Part shown: positions 1 to 8,554 of the stretch, piece after piece | Layout of the letters: every line of letters starts with the position of its first letter | Position numbering within the stretch: the stretch's first letter is position 1 | Assembly: GCF_002243045.1 (NCBI RefSeq) | Contig: NZ_MBKP01000048.1 | Coordinates: 1 to 32,020, forward strand | Length of the DNA: 32,020 nt | Direction of reading: 5' to 3' | Origin: Methanolobus psychrotolerans | GTDB taxonomy: Archaea > Halobacteriota > Methanosarcinia > Methanosarcinales > Methanosarcinaceae | Made by a program: the position numbers and the translations under genes | Notes under the pieces: model-generated | What the model was told of the DNA's origin: nothing | Databases searched by the model: none | The model's input: the letters and a program-made list of their open reading frames with translations, nothing else

Positions 1-210
1 TTTGTAGCATTGATATACCTGTCCTATATCAAAAAACAGATGCAAATGAAAGGTCTTCTCAAGGATTACACGTTGCCGGGTCTATTGGATAAACTGGATG
101 TCATTGAATGTTTTGAACAGCCAGGCAAATCGCTTCGGGTAGGGGAGATGCTGGAGAAACAAAAAGAGCTGTATTATGACATGGGAGTGAACCCGCCAGG
201 CTCGTTATGA
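1..210 (+). CDS. IS1634-like transposase, C-terminal part (cut by window edge)
   Basis: The reading frame is open from base 1 and stops at 208-210, so only about 69 C-terminal residues are visible. The tail has the pattern LLDKLDVIECFEQPGK, then GEMLEKQKELY, then GVNPP. This resembles the C-terminus of IS1634/IS4-superfamily DDE transposases common in Methanosarcinales. No catalytic residue lies in the visible part, so the family call rests on the tail alone. Directly downstream, a histidine kinase gene on the opposite strand is broken, which fits the element having landed in it. Alternative: another IS4-type family. Confidence 0.6.
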   Translation, partial: FVALIYLSYIKKQMQMKGLLKDYTLPGLLDKLDVIECFEQPGKSLRVGEMLEKQKELYYDMGVNPPGSL

Positions 211-230
211 ATGAGCGGGAATATAGGATG
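1..230 (+). mobile_element. 3' end of an IS1634-like insertion sequence
   Basis: The transposase tail ends at 210. Kinase homology on the opposite strand stops near 225-236 (residues ...SLIDSLLY). The right end of the element therefore falls at about 215-232. The other end, the terminal inverted repeat partner and the target duplication lie left of the window, so the exact boundary cannot be fixed. Confidence 0.5.
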
Positions 231-1483
231 TACAGCAAAGAGTCTATTAGAGAACTCAATCTTTTAGAACTATAGTATACAGAACTTGCCACTCTTTTTT
301 GTTTTGAATCAGGTGGCGCACTTTCATCTTCCATAAGAAGTTCGCTGTATCCCATAACAGAATTAAGTGGTGTTCTAAGCTCATGACTGAGGTTTGATAT
401 GAACTCATCCTTCATTATTTCTATTTTTTTGAGTTCATTGTATGCCTTCTCCAGTTTCATATTGCGTTCATTGAGAGCATCTTGAATTTCTTTTTGTCCA
501 ATAGCACTACCAATTATGTTGGCAACCACTCCAAGAATAACAGCATCTTCCATGCTTCATTTAATCGCAGCTGTTACATTGTCAAGTCCTATGAAACCTG
601 CTATTTTCCCTGATATGTGTACTGGCAGGACAAGAAGAGAAGTGATATCCTGCATCTCAAGGATCTCTTTTTCTGCTGCAGCTTCGCCGGGCATTGATGA
701 AACGTCTTTTATGTATATTATTTCTTCCCGGTTGATCTTATCCATCCATCAGGGGAACATACCTACAGGGAGATCCTGATGATTTTCTGTTTGAGGTTCT
801 ACACCCACAGCACACCATTCATGAGTATTGCTCATGTTTTCGTTATTATCATGAAGGCGGAAAAGATATACACGGCTTGCACCGCAGATCTCTCCTGTCC
901 GTTCCAGGGATTTCACAAGGGCATTGTCCAGATCTTCAGGTGCAACAAGAGTTGAAGAAACATAAGATATAGCCCTTTCAATTTCCAGTTTTCTTTTGAA
1001 AAGAATTTGGGATTCATTCTCATCCGGCATCTGGCAAAATGTTTCCTTTATATCCACAGAAAAAGTAAGGTCTTCAATATACCAGGCTGTTCCGGTAAAA
1101 GATCCCTTTCCAAGAGTAAGATCCACTTTCTTGCACCTGATCTTCTTTTCAATTCCCATCTTTGTATTCCAGTTACATACGAAATCCATGGTAAAGGATT
1201 CATCTACCTGTTCTATGTTTTGATCAATGCTGTCCTGATCATGTGGTAAAGAGCAAAAAACATCTTTCATATCGTAACTGTATATTTCATCATTTTCAAA
1301 TCCAAGAATGGCTGAAAACGCAGGATTACAATACTCTACTCTTTGTTCTTTATTAGTCAGCAGGACTCCGAGTGGCATCTCTTTTAAAAAGTCTCTAAAT
1401 TCATGTTTACACGAAAAAAACTGATTTTCATGAAAAGTACGTGATTTTATACCCGATGTTGTAGTTTTACCATGTGGATGCAT
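225..1483 (-). pseudogene. Broken PAS-GAF sensor histidine kinase
   Basis: One minus-strand frame runs from the ATG at 1483 to about 225. It encodes a PAS domain (about residues 27-140, with MPLGVLLTNKEQRVEYCNPAF), a GAF domain (about 165-310, with SLLVLPVHISGKIAGFIGLDN) and a HisKA dimerisation helix with the phospho-acceptor histidine in NLSHELRTPLN. The frame is interrupted by two in-frame TGA codons, at 749-751 and 557-559. Homology stops near 225, where the IS1634-like element begins, so the HATPase domain is missing. The protein would have been a cytoplasmic sensor kinase. Both stops sit where relatives carry tryptophan. No frameshift is needed to join the three pieces. Confidence 0.8.
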
Positions 1484-1825
1484 GTTTTATCACAAAGTTC
1501 CATGGAAGGGTGAGATACTTATGCACAATATAAATCAAGTTTGAAACTCAAAGTATTAAAAGTGTTCTGAGTCTGGATGTATTCGATCAAAAATGCAAAC
1601 AAAACTAGTCTAATAACAGAGTAGGATTCCTTCCACTCCGTCTTCTAAGAACGTACCGTTCGATCTCTTTTGACATACCTTTGACAAGTTAGCACCCTTT
1701 CAGGTCAGGTCAGCAGTCCCTATATCAGATATTACACCCAAAACTTTGCTTAATTTCAAATCCTTTACCTGTTATACATTGGGTCAGGCCCTACCATCTA
1801 TAAAGTAGTTTGGAGCATATCCGGC
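1484..1825. other. Gene-free stretch in decayed region
   Basis: No convincing gene is seen. Short open stretches exist on the minus strand near 1610-1690 but have no recognisable family. The stretch lies between two kinase remnants and is probably the residue of decayed genes. Confidence 0.4.
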
Positions 1826-1972
1826 TTAGCGAACAGCAAGAAAATATACGGGAGAAGGACTGGGATTATCAATTGTCAAAAAAATGGTAGAGCTTCATAA
1901 AGGCACAATGATGTAGAAAATGAAACTGGAAAAGGTAGCACTTTCACATTCTCAATGCCTGCTGGAAAATAG
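1826..1972 (+). pseudogene. HATPase_c fragment of a second histidine kinase
   Basis: Plus-strand DNA reads LANSKKIY (1826-1849) and then, after one extra base, GEGLGLSIVKKMVELHKGT. After another frame slip it reads VENETGKGSTFTFSMPAGK and a TAG stop at 1970-1972. These are the G2 box and last strand of a histidine kinase ATP-binding domain. The fragment is on the opposite strand from the broken kinase at 225-1483, so it is not simply that gene's missing tail unless it was inverted. Confidence 0.75.
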
Positions 1973-1987
1973 ACTCCTGATAAATGG

Positions 1988-2845
1988 TCAGATAAAGCCA
2001 TCTATCAACTTATTTACCAATTCCGTCTTCGGGATATTTTTATAAAGAGGACCTGACTCCAGCACCTCTATATGTTCCTCAAAACTTGGCTTTTCATTCA
2101 CATAGAAAATACCCAATGGAATCCTGTCACCCCATTCGAGTGATTTTTCAAAAGCCTTCACACGGTCATTTAACTCATAGCCCGGTTCCTCGATATCATA
2201 AACCCTTTCAGAATACCACTTGAATGTATTCAGCTTATTGAAAGAAACACATGGCTGGAGTACGTCCACAAGAGAGAGACCTTTGTGCTGTATGGCTTTT
2301 TCGATGAGTTTGGTCAGATGAGGGATATTACCGGCATACCCACGGCTTACAAAAGAACAATCCAGGGATATGGCCAAAGACAATGGATTTAACGGCATAT
2401 TGAACACACCATGTGTCTGAACCTTTGTTTTCATGCCAATCTCGCTTGTTGGTGATGCCTGCCCTTTTGTGAGGCCGTATATCTGGTTGTCGTGTACTAT
2501 CATAGTAATATCCGGGTTCCTCCTGACAGTATGCAGGAAATGGTTGCCTCCTTCACCATAGCAGTCTCCATCCCCGGTAACTGCAAGAACGGTCAACTCA
2601 TGGTTGGCAACCTTGGCTCCTGTTGCCGGTGGTAATGAGCGGCCATGTAGCCCATTAAAAGTATTGCACCTGAGATAATGAGGAAGTTTACTTGACTGAC
2701 CAATCCCTGAAGCTATGAGCACTTCATCAGGCGAACGGTCAAGATCTACAAGAGCCTGTTTGATCGCCTTAAGGATACCAAAATTACCACATCCGGGACA
2801 CCATGCCGTTTCAAATTTTCCGTAATCATCCATAATGACCATCAT
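1988..2845 (-). CDS. 2-oxoacid:ferredoxin oxidoreductase, beta (TPP) subunit
   Basis: This 285-residue protein is the thiamine-diphosphate-binding subunit of a 2-oxoacid oxidoreductase, which decarboxylates a 2-oxoacid to an acyl-CoA and passes electrons to ferredoxin. Near the N-terminus it has WCPGCGNFGILKAI, the CxxC characteristic of this subunit. The TPP/Mg motif GDGDCYGEGGNHF follows at about 94-106, and then VHDNQIYGLTKGQ. Its start overlaps the stop of the upstream alpha-gamma subunit by 4 bases (ATGA), so the pair is translationally coupled. GAGGTGAT lies just before the ATG. Three nearby ATGs (2845, 2842, 2833) are possible. No delta ferredoxin-type subunit is present, as in the two-subunit KorAB-like forms. 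Substrate (2-oxoglutarate, pyruvate or branched) cannot be told from this. Confidence 0.9.
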   Translation of the reverse strand: MMVIMDDYGKFETAWCPGCGNFGILKAIKQALVDLDRSPDEVLIASGIGQSSKLPHYLRCNTFNGLHGRSLPPATGAKVANHELTVLAVTGDGDCYGEGGNHFLHTVRRNPDITMIVHDNQIYGLTKGQASPTSEIGMKTKVQTHGVFNMPLNPLSLAISLDCSFVSRGYAGNIPHLTKLIEKAIQHKGLSLVDVLQPCVSFNKLNTFKWYSERVYDIEEPGYELNDRVKAFEKSLEWGDRIPLGIFYVNEKPSFEEHIEVLESGPLYKNIPKTELVNKLIDGFI

Positions 2846-4569
2846 ATCACCTCTTTTTCCTTAAGAGCAGCAATTATAAATTCTGGACTGAAGGGTTTGC
2901 CATCATACCTGAGCACGTGTTCTGTGATTTGTATGTCTGCATCGACTTTCAGAAGGCGTGAAAATTGCCCGGAGGAATTGTTCTCTACACAGACTGTCTT
3001 TTTAGATTTTGTAAGTATTTTCCTTGTGTGTTCAACAGGTAACGGATGAATATGAGTAAAATGAACAAGATTTACAGACTTGCCCTTGTCGTTTAATATA
3101 TCCACAACTTCTGCAAGGGGACCATACGTAGAACCCCATCCAACCAACGTAAGGGATGCATCCGGGTTACCGTATACCTTTGGTGCAGGCATTTCCTCCC
3201 TGAGTACTTCAAGCTTCTTCATGCGCTTATCATTCATCTTTATGCGATTATCAGGAGTTTCATTTATGTGCCCGAACTCATCGTGCTCATCGCTGTCCGC
3301 AATAACAAGTACTCCTGCCTGTCCGGGAAGGGCACGCGGAGATATGCCATTGGGAGTGAGTTTGTAGCGCTTGTATTCTTCCTTGCTGGCACTGAGCTGT
3401 GAATTCGATAAAAGATGCCTTTCAATTGTCACTTTTGAAGCATCGAACCTTGGACATGTGAACAGTGAATCTGCAAGGTACTGGTCACTCATGACAAAAA
3501 CAGGTATCTGGTATTTGTCTGCAATGTTAAAGGCTTCTGCCATAAGATAGAAACATTCTTCCGGCGTTCCCGGTGCAAGTATACATCTTGGGAATTCGCC
3601 TTGTGCAGCATAGAGAGCAAACTGGAGATCTCCCTGTTCTGTCATTGTAGGCAGGCCAGTGGCAGGCCCCGGACGCTGGCAGAGGAAAATAACAGCAGGT
3701 GTTTCTGTGATGCTGGCAAGCCCAAGAGCCTCAGTCATAAGAGAAAACCCTCCTCCTGAAGTTGTTGTCATCGAGCGTGCACCTGCAAAAGAAGCACCAA
3801 GAATCATGTTCAATGCCGCAATCTCATCTTCTGCCTGTTCTACAACTACGTTGAACGTGTCGGCGTTTGCAGCCACGTAGTTCATGACACCGGTGGAAGG
3901 AGTCATTGGATAGGCTGCAAGGAATTGCACTCCAGCGGCAAGAGCACCGAGGCCTGCTGCCTCATTTCCACTCACAAGCATCATATTTTCTTTTTTATCA
4001 GGATCCTTGACAGCAAACTTGCATCCTCCCGGGTAATTATCTTTCACATAATTGTAACCCGCGCGTACTGCATCAATATTCTTTTGTATGATTTCCTCAC
4101 CCTTCTTTTTAAAGGCTGCCTTTAGTACAGATTCCAGGTCTGACCGCTCAAGACACAATAAACCAATAACAGCGCCCATGGAAACTGAATTGGAATATAT
4201 CTTATCACCACAAACATCTTTTGCAATCTTTAGCATCGGGATATGAAAAATGGAATCTGAGTTCTCTTTGACTTCGATAACATCTAAATCGACAACAATC
4301 ACGCCATCATTTAACTCAGACAGGTGCTGTTCAATTGACTCACCATCCAGAGCCAGTAACAGATCCACACTCTCGGTCATTGCAAAAATAGAAGAGTCGC
4401 TGATGCGTATCTGGAAAGTATTATGCCCTCCGCGCACCCTGGAAAGATAGTACTGTGTCGCAAAAACGTGAAAGCCGTTTTTTTTAAACGTTTTGGCTAA
4501 CGCCATGCCGGTGGTTTGCAGCCCCTGACCTGCCGCCCCACCTATTTTCAAGTTGAGATCAATGTTCAC
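2842..4569 (-). CDS. 2-oxoacid:ferredoxin oxidoreductase, fused gamma-alpha subunit
   Basis: This 575-residue protein has an N-terminal gamma domain (about 1-185, beginning KIGGAAGQGLQTTGMALAK, with YYLSRVRGGHNTF). The alpha (pyrimidine-binding) domain follows (about 200-575), with the substrate-loop motif AAYPMTPSTGVMNY, then VVEQAEDEIAALNM and TTTSGGGFSLM. This gamma-alpha fusion is typical of two-subunit oxidoreductases in archaea. It forms an enzyme with the coupled downstream beta subunit. Transcription is leftward from the AT-rich region at 4570-4880. In a methanogen such enzymes usually serve biosynthesis, for example making 2-oxoglutarate or acyl-CoA precursors, but the substrate is not resolved here. 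Confidence 0.9.
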   Translation of the reverse strand: MNIDLNLKIGGAAGQGLQTTGMALAKTFKKNGFHVFATQYYLSRVRGGHNTFQIRISDSSIFAMTESVDLLLALDGESIEQHLSELNDGVIVVDLDVIEVKENSDSIFHIPMLKIAKDVCGDKIYSNSVSMGAVIGLLCLERSDLESVLKAAFKKKGEEIIQKNIDAVRAGYNYVKDNYPGGCKFAVKDPDKKENMMLVSGNEAAGLGALAAGVQFLAAYPMTPSTGVMNYVAANADTFNVVVEQAEDEIAALNMILGASFAGARSMTTTSGGGFSLMTEALGLASITETPAVIFLCQRPGPATGLPTMTEQGDLQFALYAAQGEFPRCILAPGTPEECFYLMAEAFNIADKYQIPVFVMSDQYLADSLFTCPRFDASKVTIERHLLSNSQLSASKEEYKRYKLTPNGISPRALPGQAGVLVIADSDEHDEFGHINETPDNRIKMNDKRMKKLEVLREEMPAPKVYGNPDASLTLVGWGSTYGPLAEVVDILNDKGKSVNLVHFTHIHPLPVEHTRKILTKSKKTVCVENNSSGQFSRLLKVDADIQITEHVLRYDGKPFSPEFIIAALKEKEVI

Positions 4570-4880
4570 GATTATCCCCTTTTAAGCTTCATTTAAGAAA
4601 TGAGGTATGTCACAATCTTAAGACTTTATGATACAATTAAACCTTTACTTTTCCCATCTGATTTTGAATTAAACGTTAATACAACCCAAGCTGAATGAAT
4701 ATAAATAATCTATCCACTCCCAACCTTATTTTTTGACCAAAGCTATAAATAACATTCGTAAAGGGAACTCAAGTAGGGTGGATGTAGAACATATATACAT
4801 GAATATATTTATATAATATATTAACATTTAAATATATAAATTGTTGAAATCGATTATTACTCAGGCCTAACGTGATATAA
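4570..4880. promoter_or_regulatory. Divergent AT-rich promoter region
   Basis: This gene-free region separates the leftward oxidoreductase operon from the rightward KaiC-like gene. It is very AT-rich from about 4780 to 4850. Box A-like stretches such as AATATATAAATTG near 4829-4842 would place a start site about 15-25 bases before the KaiC-like gene. AACGTGAT just before the ATG at 4881 serves as its ribosome binding site. Confidence 0.45.
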
Positions 4881-5678
4881 ATGGAAAGAATGCCCACAGG
4901 AATAGCAAATCTGGATAAAAAAATCAGTGGTGGTTACCCTAAAGGAAAAGGAATTCTCATCACCGGAGTTCCCGGTGCCGGTAAAACCATTTTCGGATTA
5001 CATTTTCTGCATAAGTCATGCATGGACGGAAAAAAGTGCATAATGGTTGCAACTGAAGAAACGCCTGAAGACCTGCTGGAACAGGCTGCAATGCTTGGTC
5101 TTGGCCTTGGATCATTCATAGAGAAAGGCCTGCTGGAAATAAAGCAGGTAATCGAATTCAGAACCAGGGCTATTGCCAGAGAAGCTCATCTTGTGGATGA
5201 ATTTAATGATACTGAAATAGAGATCATCGAACAAACACATCTTGACAGGCACATCAGACCAGACAAAGAAGGTTTCAATATCGAAGAAATAGACATCATA
5301 GACCTTGTAAGGCTTATACCTGAAGGAACAGATGTGGCAGTGATTGACAATATAGGAGTACTTGCTTTTGGCCTGGGAATAAAGGAATTCAGGGATAAAT
5401 TCGATACTATAAATCGCTTACTTTCAAAACAAAAGACAACTACGCTATACGTTATGGATGAAGCTGCATATGAGATCACACACAAGATAGCAGATTATTC
5501 TACATATGGTGCTGTCAAATTGATGGTGAAAGAGAATCCATATACAGGCAATAATGAACGGTTCCTGAGCATACCAAAGATGCGTAGTACAAAGATATCT
5601 CTTGACATTAACGTTTTTGATATCACATCTGCAGGCATAAGCCTGAAAGGATCTAAAGCCAAACTTGTAGAGCTCTGA
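4881..5678 (+). CDS. KaiC-like RecA-superfamily ATPase
   Basis: This 265-residue single-domain protein of the KaiC/RadA-like group opens with the family signature PTGIANLDKKISGGYPKG. Walker A is GVPGAGKT (about 29-36). The region VATEETPEDLLEQAAMLG and a Walker B-like hydrophobic strand ending in D (VAVIDN, about residue 155) follow. Archaeal genomes hold many such stand-alone proteins, often beside signal transduction genes. The next gene here is a response regulator in the same direction. A signalling or regulatory ATPase role is inference; the target is unknown. It has one KaiC domain where cyanobacterial KaiC has two. Confidence 0.85.
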   Translation: MERMPTGIANLDKKISGGYPKGKGILITGVPGAGKTIFGLHFLHKSCMDGKKCIMVATEETPEDLLEQAAMLGLGLGSFIEKGLLEIKQVIEFRTRAIAREAHLVDEFNDTEIEIIEQTHLDRHIRPDKEGFNIEEIDIIDLVRLIPEGTDVAVIDNIGVLAFGLGIKEFRDKFDTINRLLSKQKTTTLYVMDEAAYEITHKIADYSTYGAVKLMVKENPYTGNNERFLSIPKMRSTKISLDINVFDITSAGISLKGSKAKLVEL

Positions 5679-5693
5679 TGAAAACAGAGATTC

Positions 5694-5722
5694 AAAACTG
5701 ATTCTGATCCAAAACTGATTCT
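5694..5722 (+). repeat. Two 12-bp direct repeats downstream of the KaiC-like gene
   Basis: AAAACTGATTCT occurs at 5694-5705 and again at 5711-5722, just past the KaiC-like stop. This looks like a small local duplication with no known role. Confidence 0.6.
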
Positions 5723-5898
5723 ATATGAATCCCACCAGAAACATATTAGTGACGACTTTATGTTTCCACTAGAATACGTAATTTATACAATATTGCCATT
5801 ATGTATATATAATAAAAAATAATTATATAATTAGGATATAATTTAACCATTTCCATCCATTAAAAAGGCATCAAAAGCGGCATCAAGGAGTTTTTATC

Positions 5899-6759
5899 AT
5901 TACATATCTTACCCCAAAACCAAAAATTCTCATTGTTGACGATGAGATTATGAATATAGAATTGCTTACAGCTTATCTTGAAGAGAAATACACTGTTATT
6001 ACAGCTACAAACGGAAAAAAAGCGCTGGATATTGTCTCTGAGGAGAAACCTGATGTTGTTCTCCTTGATGTCATGATGCCTGAGATGAACGGTTATCAGG
6101 TATGTGAAAACGTCAAAATGGATTCAAAAACCCAATTCACACCAGTGATAATGGTAACAGCTCTATCTGGAAGAGATGACTGGATAGCTGGTATAGAGGC
6201 AGGAGCTGATGAGTTTCTCACAAAGCCCGTCAATAAGATGGAGCTCCTCACACGTATCAATTCATTGCTCAAATTGAAGAATATGCATTATGATCTTCTG
6301 GCAGAGAGAGACAAACTAGACCTGCAGAACAAGATCCGTTCTGTACTTACACAAATTATTCCAATATTGCTTAAGACATTGCCCCCCGAACAAAAAAGTG
6401 TCATCATACACCAGATGATTGACATGGTTGTAGAGGCTATTATGGAGAATGTCGATTCTGAAAAAGATATTATGGGTTATGAGGGCATAGGTGATGTGTG
6501 CTGCCAGATCATAAACCAGTTGGGAGCTGACTTTAAGTCCGAAATGCTATCCGATGAACACACTATTTTCACAATACAGGGGAATGTTTGCCCATGGGGA
6601 AAAGAGGAAGCACAACTCAACCCCATATTGTGTACACTATCCAGGGGTATTTTTTCAAGGATTGTGGATATTTACGGACAGGATATGGAAGTTGATGTGC
6701 TTGAAACCATGGGAAATGGTGATGAGCAGTGTGTATTCCAGTTAAATAAAATAGATTAA
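5899..6759 (+). CDS. Response regulator receiver protein with non-ATG start
   Basis: The protein has an N-terminal CheY-like receiver domain and a C-terminal domain of about 150 residues that I do not recognise. The phosphorylation site is in [15 protein letters not shown], and the conserved Lys is in [12 protein letters not shown]. The acidic pocket ILIVDDE lies upstream of the first in-frame ATG (5950), so that ATG would remove strand 1 and the DD pair. The frame is open back to 5842 with no ATG, GTG or TTG. AAGGAG at 5885-5890 sits 8 bases before ATT (5899) and 5 before ATC (5896), so an AUU (or AUC) start is proposed, giving [16 protein letters not shown]. The C-terminal region includes [11 protein letters not shown] and GNVCPWG, and could be a ligand-binding or output domain. 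A kinase partner is not adjacent. Confidence 0.8.
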   Translation: MTYLTPKPKILIVDDEIMNIELLTAYLEEKYTVITATNGKKALDIVSEEKPDVVLLDVMMPEMNGYQVCENVKMDSKTQFTPVIMVTALSGRDDWIAGIEAGADEFLTKPVNKMELLTRINSLLKLKNMHYDLLAERDKLDLQNKIRSVLTQIIPILLKTLPPEQKSVIIHQMIDMVVEAIMENVDSEKDIMGYEGIGDVCCQIINQLGADFKSEMLSDEHTIFTIQGNVCPWGKEEAQLNPILCTLSRGIFSRIVDIYGQDMEVDVLETMGNGDEQCVFQLNKID

Positions 6760-7145
6760 GGGATCAAATCCAGTATTCTTATTGCAAGATATGCTGCATT
6801 TGCCCCATTGTCAACACCCACACTTGCAACCGGTACGCCCGGAGGCATCTGGGCAGTTGATAGCAGGGCATCAAGACCCATCATTTTTGCACTTACAGGA
6901 ACTCCTATTACCGGTTTTTTTGTTTTGGAAGCGATAACACCTGGCAATGCAGCAGAAAGACCTGCTATGGCTATAAACACTTTTGCATCACTCTGTGCAA
7001 TATATACATCTAGTTTGTCAGGATTCCGGTGAGCCGATATGACCTGTACATCGTAAGAATAATTACTGTTGTCAAGAACACCGGTTGCCCTGTTTGCCAC
7101 AGACCGGTCAGATTCAGAACCCATTACTAATGCAATATCAACCAT
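6756..7145 (-). CDS. purE: PurE, 5-(carboxyamino)imidazole ribonucleotide mutase / AIR carboxylase
   Basis: This 129-residue protein has the PurE signatures GSESDRSVA (phosphate-binding loop, about 9-17), [10 protein letters not shown] (about 40-49), [14 protein letters not shown] (about 60-73) and [21 protein letters not shown]. It makes 4-carboxy-AIR in purine biosynthesis. It is somewhat shorter than bacterial PurE (about 160), as in archaeal stand-alone forms. It is the last gene of a leftward group with chorismate mutase and shikimate kinase. Its 3' end overlaps the convergent response regulator gene by 4 bases. The short-form AIR carboxylase and N5-CAIR mutase activities cannot be told apart from these motifs. 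Confidence 0.95.
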   Translation of the reverse strand: MVDIALVMGSESDRSVANRATGVLDNSNYSYDVQVISAHRNPDKLDVYIAQSDAKVFIAIAGLSAALPGVIASKTKKPVIGVPVSAKMMGLDALLSTAQMPPGVPVASVGVDNGANAAYLAIRILDLIP

Positions 7146-7154
7146 TTTATTCTC

Positions 7155-7442
7155 CTAAGGAAGGTTACCTTCGCCACTTAACTCTTGCTGACGTTCTATG
7201 TTCATTTTAATCAATATATTGAATATTTCTTTCACAGCAGAAGCATCAAGATTCAATTCAACTGCCGCATCTGCTGCCCGATCCAGAACTACGGAGTTCT
7301 GAGAGGGATCGTTGATGTTAATTGCTTCTTTTCTCTTGGCTTCAAGTACCTTTGCAGCCATACACACCCTTTTATGAATAAGCTGCATGATCTCGCTATC
7401 AATCTGTTCAATTTCATCACGTACTTCTTTGATAGTGGACAT
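7155..7442 (-). CDS. aroQ: Chorismate mutase, AroQ type
   Basis: This 95-residue all-helical protein converts chorismate to prephenate for Phe and Tyr synthesis. The pattern IKEVRDEIEQIDSEIMQLIHKRVCMAAKV matches helix 1 of AroQ mutases, with the catalytic Arg in VRDEIEQID and the Lys-Arg pair of KRVCMAAKVLEAKR. The C-terminus ends NIERQQELSG, the usual helix 3. The ATG at 7442, after GCGGAGAA, is preferred over the longer start at 7499, which adds 19 unrelated residues. It lies 41 bases after shikimate kinase and 9 bases before purE, so the three are likely co-transcribed. It is a stand-alone mutase with no dehydrogenase or dehydratase fused. Confidence 0.9.
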   Translation of the reverse strand: MSTIKEVRDEIEQIDSEIMQLIHKRVCMAAKVLEAKRKEAININDPSQNSVVLDRAADAAVELNLDASAVKEIFNILIKMNIERQQELSGEGNLP

Positions 7443-7482
7443 GTGTTCTCCGCGCAAATTTATACATATGCTTAAATGAAGA

Positions 7483-8346
7483 CTATATTTTATTCGCACC
7501 CTTATTATTTACCTTGGTCCTTATCACTTTTCCGCTGATACCACAGCCATTCCATGCATCTTCAAGCTCTCCTGCCTGGTGCTCATTGACCAGTGCCACA
7601 TAAGAGGGGCCGGTGCCTGAAAGTGTGACCCCCCGCACGCCGATCTCAAGTGCACGCATCAGGAACTCAGTTTCATATCCAAGGGCACTACAATATAAAA
7701 AGCCATTCTGTGTCATAGCTTTTTCATAATCACCTTTTATGGAAAGTTCATAGGCAATATCCACCCATGGAGCGATCAACCTGGAACGTGAGACATTAGT
7801 ACTGGAACTGAATGATTTTTCATCCGGTGCAAATATTAATACATCATACTCATGCTCTGTTCTTTTTAAAAGCCTCATTTCCCTGTTGTCCGTTACGACA
7901 AAACCTCCGTAAAATGAAGCACATGCATCATCAAGAGCTCCTGTGATGGTTACGTTAGCATCAAGCGCAGCCTTTACACCTATTTTTACTGCTTCAAAAG
8001 GGTCGAGTTCCTCACCTATAGCATCAAGTGTTGCAAGGACAGAAGCATTTGCTGCAGCACTACTGCTTTTAAGGCCACTTGCAAGAGGTACTTCCGATCT
8101 TGTTGTGACCGTACCTCCCATCCCAACACCAAAATGCTCAAGAACATAAGACACCGATTTTTCAATAAGTGTTGCGTCAGCATCGGGCATGCCTTCGACT
8201 GCTCCGCATATAACGGACGTGTCATCTGTAAGCTCCACATCTGCAAATGTTTTCAGATCTATGCCAAAAGCCGCACCTTTCCATGTAGCTATTGCGTTGA
8301 TAACCGTGCCAGCACCAAGTGCATAAGCACTTCCTTTTAAGATCAT
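7483..8346 (-). CDS. aroK: Archaeal shikimate kinase (GHMP family)
   Basis: This 287-residue protein of the GHMP kinase fold phosphorylates shikimate in the archaeal aromatic pathway, where the bacterial P-loop AroK is absent. It starts GSAYALGAGTVINAIATWKGAAFGIDL, the archaeal shikimate kinase N-terminus. The ATP-binding GHMP loop is PLASGLKSSSAAANA (about 84-98). The C-terminal loop is VRGVTLSGTGPSYVAL. I chose the ATG at 8346, preceded by AAAGGTATTGGA, because the frame back to 8418 adds 24 residues not typical of the family. Its neighbour chorismate mutase is in the same pathway. Confidence 0.93.
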   Translation of the reverse strand: MILKGSAYALGAGTVINAIATWKGAAFGIDLKTFADVELTDDTSVICGAVEGMPDADATLIEKSVSYVLEHFGVGMGGTVTTRSEVPLASGLKSSSAAANASVLATLDAIGEELDPFEAVKIGVKAALDANVTITGALDDACASFYGGFVVTDNREMRLLKRTEHEYDVLIFAPDEKSFSSSTNVSRSRLIAPWVDIAYELSIKGDYEKAMTQNGFLYCSALGYETEFLMRALEIGVRGVTLSGTGPSYVALVNEHQAGELEDAWNGCGISGKVIRTKVNNKGANKI

Positions 8347-8471
8347 TCCAATACCTTTATGTTTATAGATTGGCAAAGGCGTATCATTGCTTTCTGACGG
8401 TCCTTTGCATTTACCCATACCAGTACTATAAACTATTAAAGAATAATGTTCAAAAGAATGAGAACAGATAG

Positions 8472-8539
8472 TAGATTAATACAATAGATCAATAGATTAA
8501 TACAATAGATTAGTAAATTAGTAGATTAATACAATAGAT
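8472..8539. repeat. Three copies of an 18-bp AT-rich repeat
   Basis: TAGATTAATACAATAGAT occurs exactly at 8472-8489, 8493-8510 and 8522-8539, with gaps of 3 and 11 bases. It lies between the shikimate kinase start and the stop of the DUF1638-like gene, that is, in the likely promoter region of the aromatic/purE group. It could be slippage-derived or a repeated binding site. Confidence 0.9.
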
Positions 8540-8554
8540 CATAACTGAAATGTT

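Noticed and set aside
557-751. UGA recoded as tryptophan in this organism
   Set aside because: TGA ends fmdA, fmdC and fsr at the expected places, so it is a normal stop here. The kinase is also broken by an IS element, which favours simple decay.
1906-1917. Possible UAG (pyrrolysine) readthrough in the plus-strand kinase fragment
   Set aside because: The homology continues in another frame after the TAG, so a frameshift explains it.
8472-8539. Small CRISPR array
   Set aside because: There are only three AT-rich 18-mers with gaps of 3 and 11 bases and no cas genes; spacers would be far too short.
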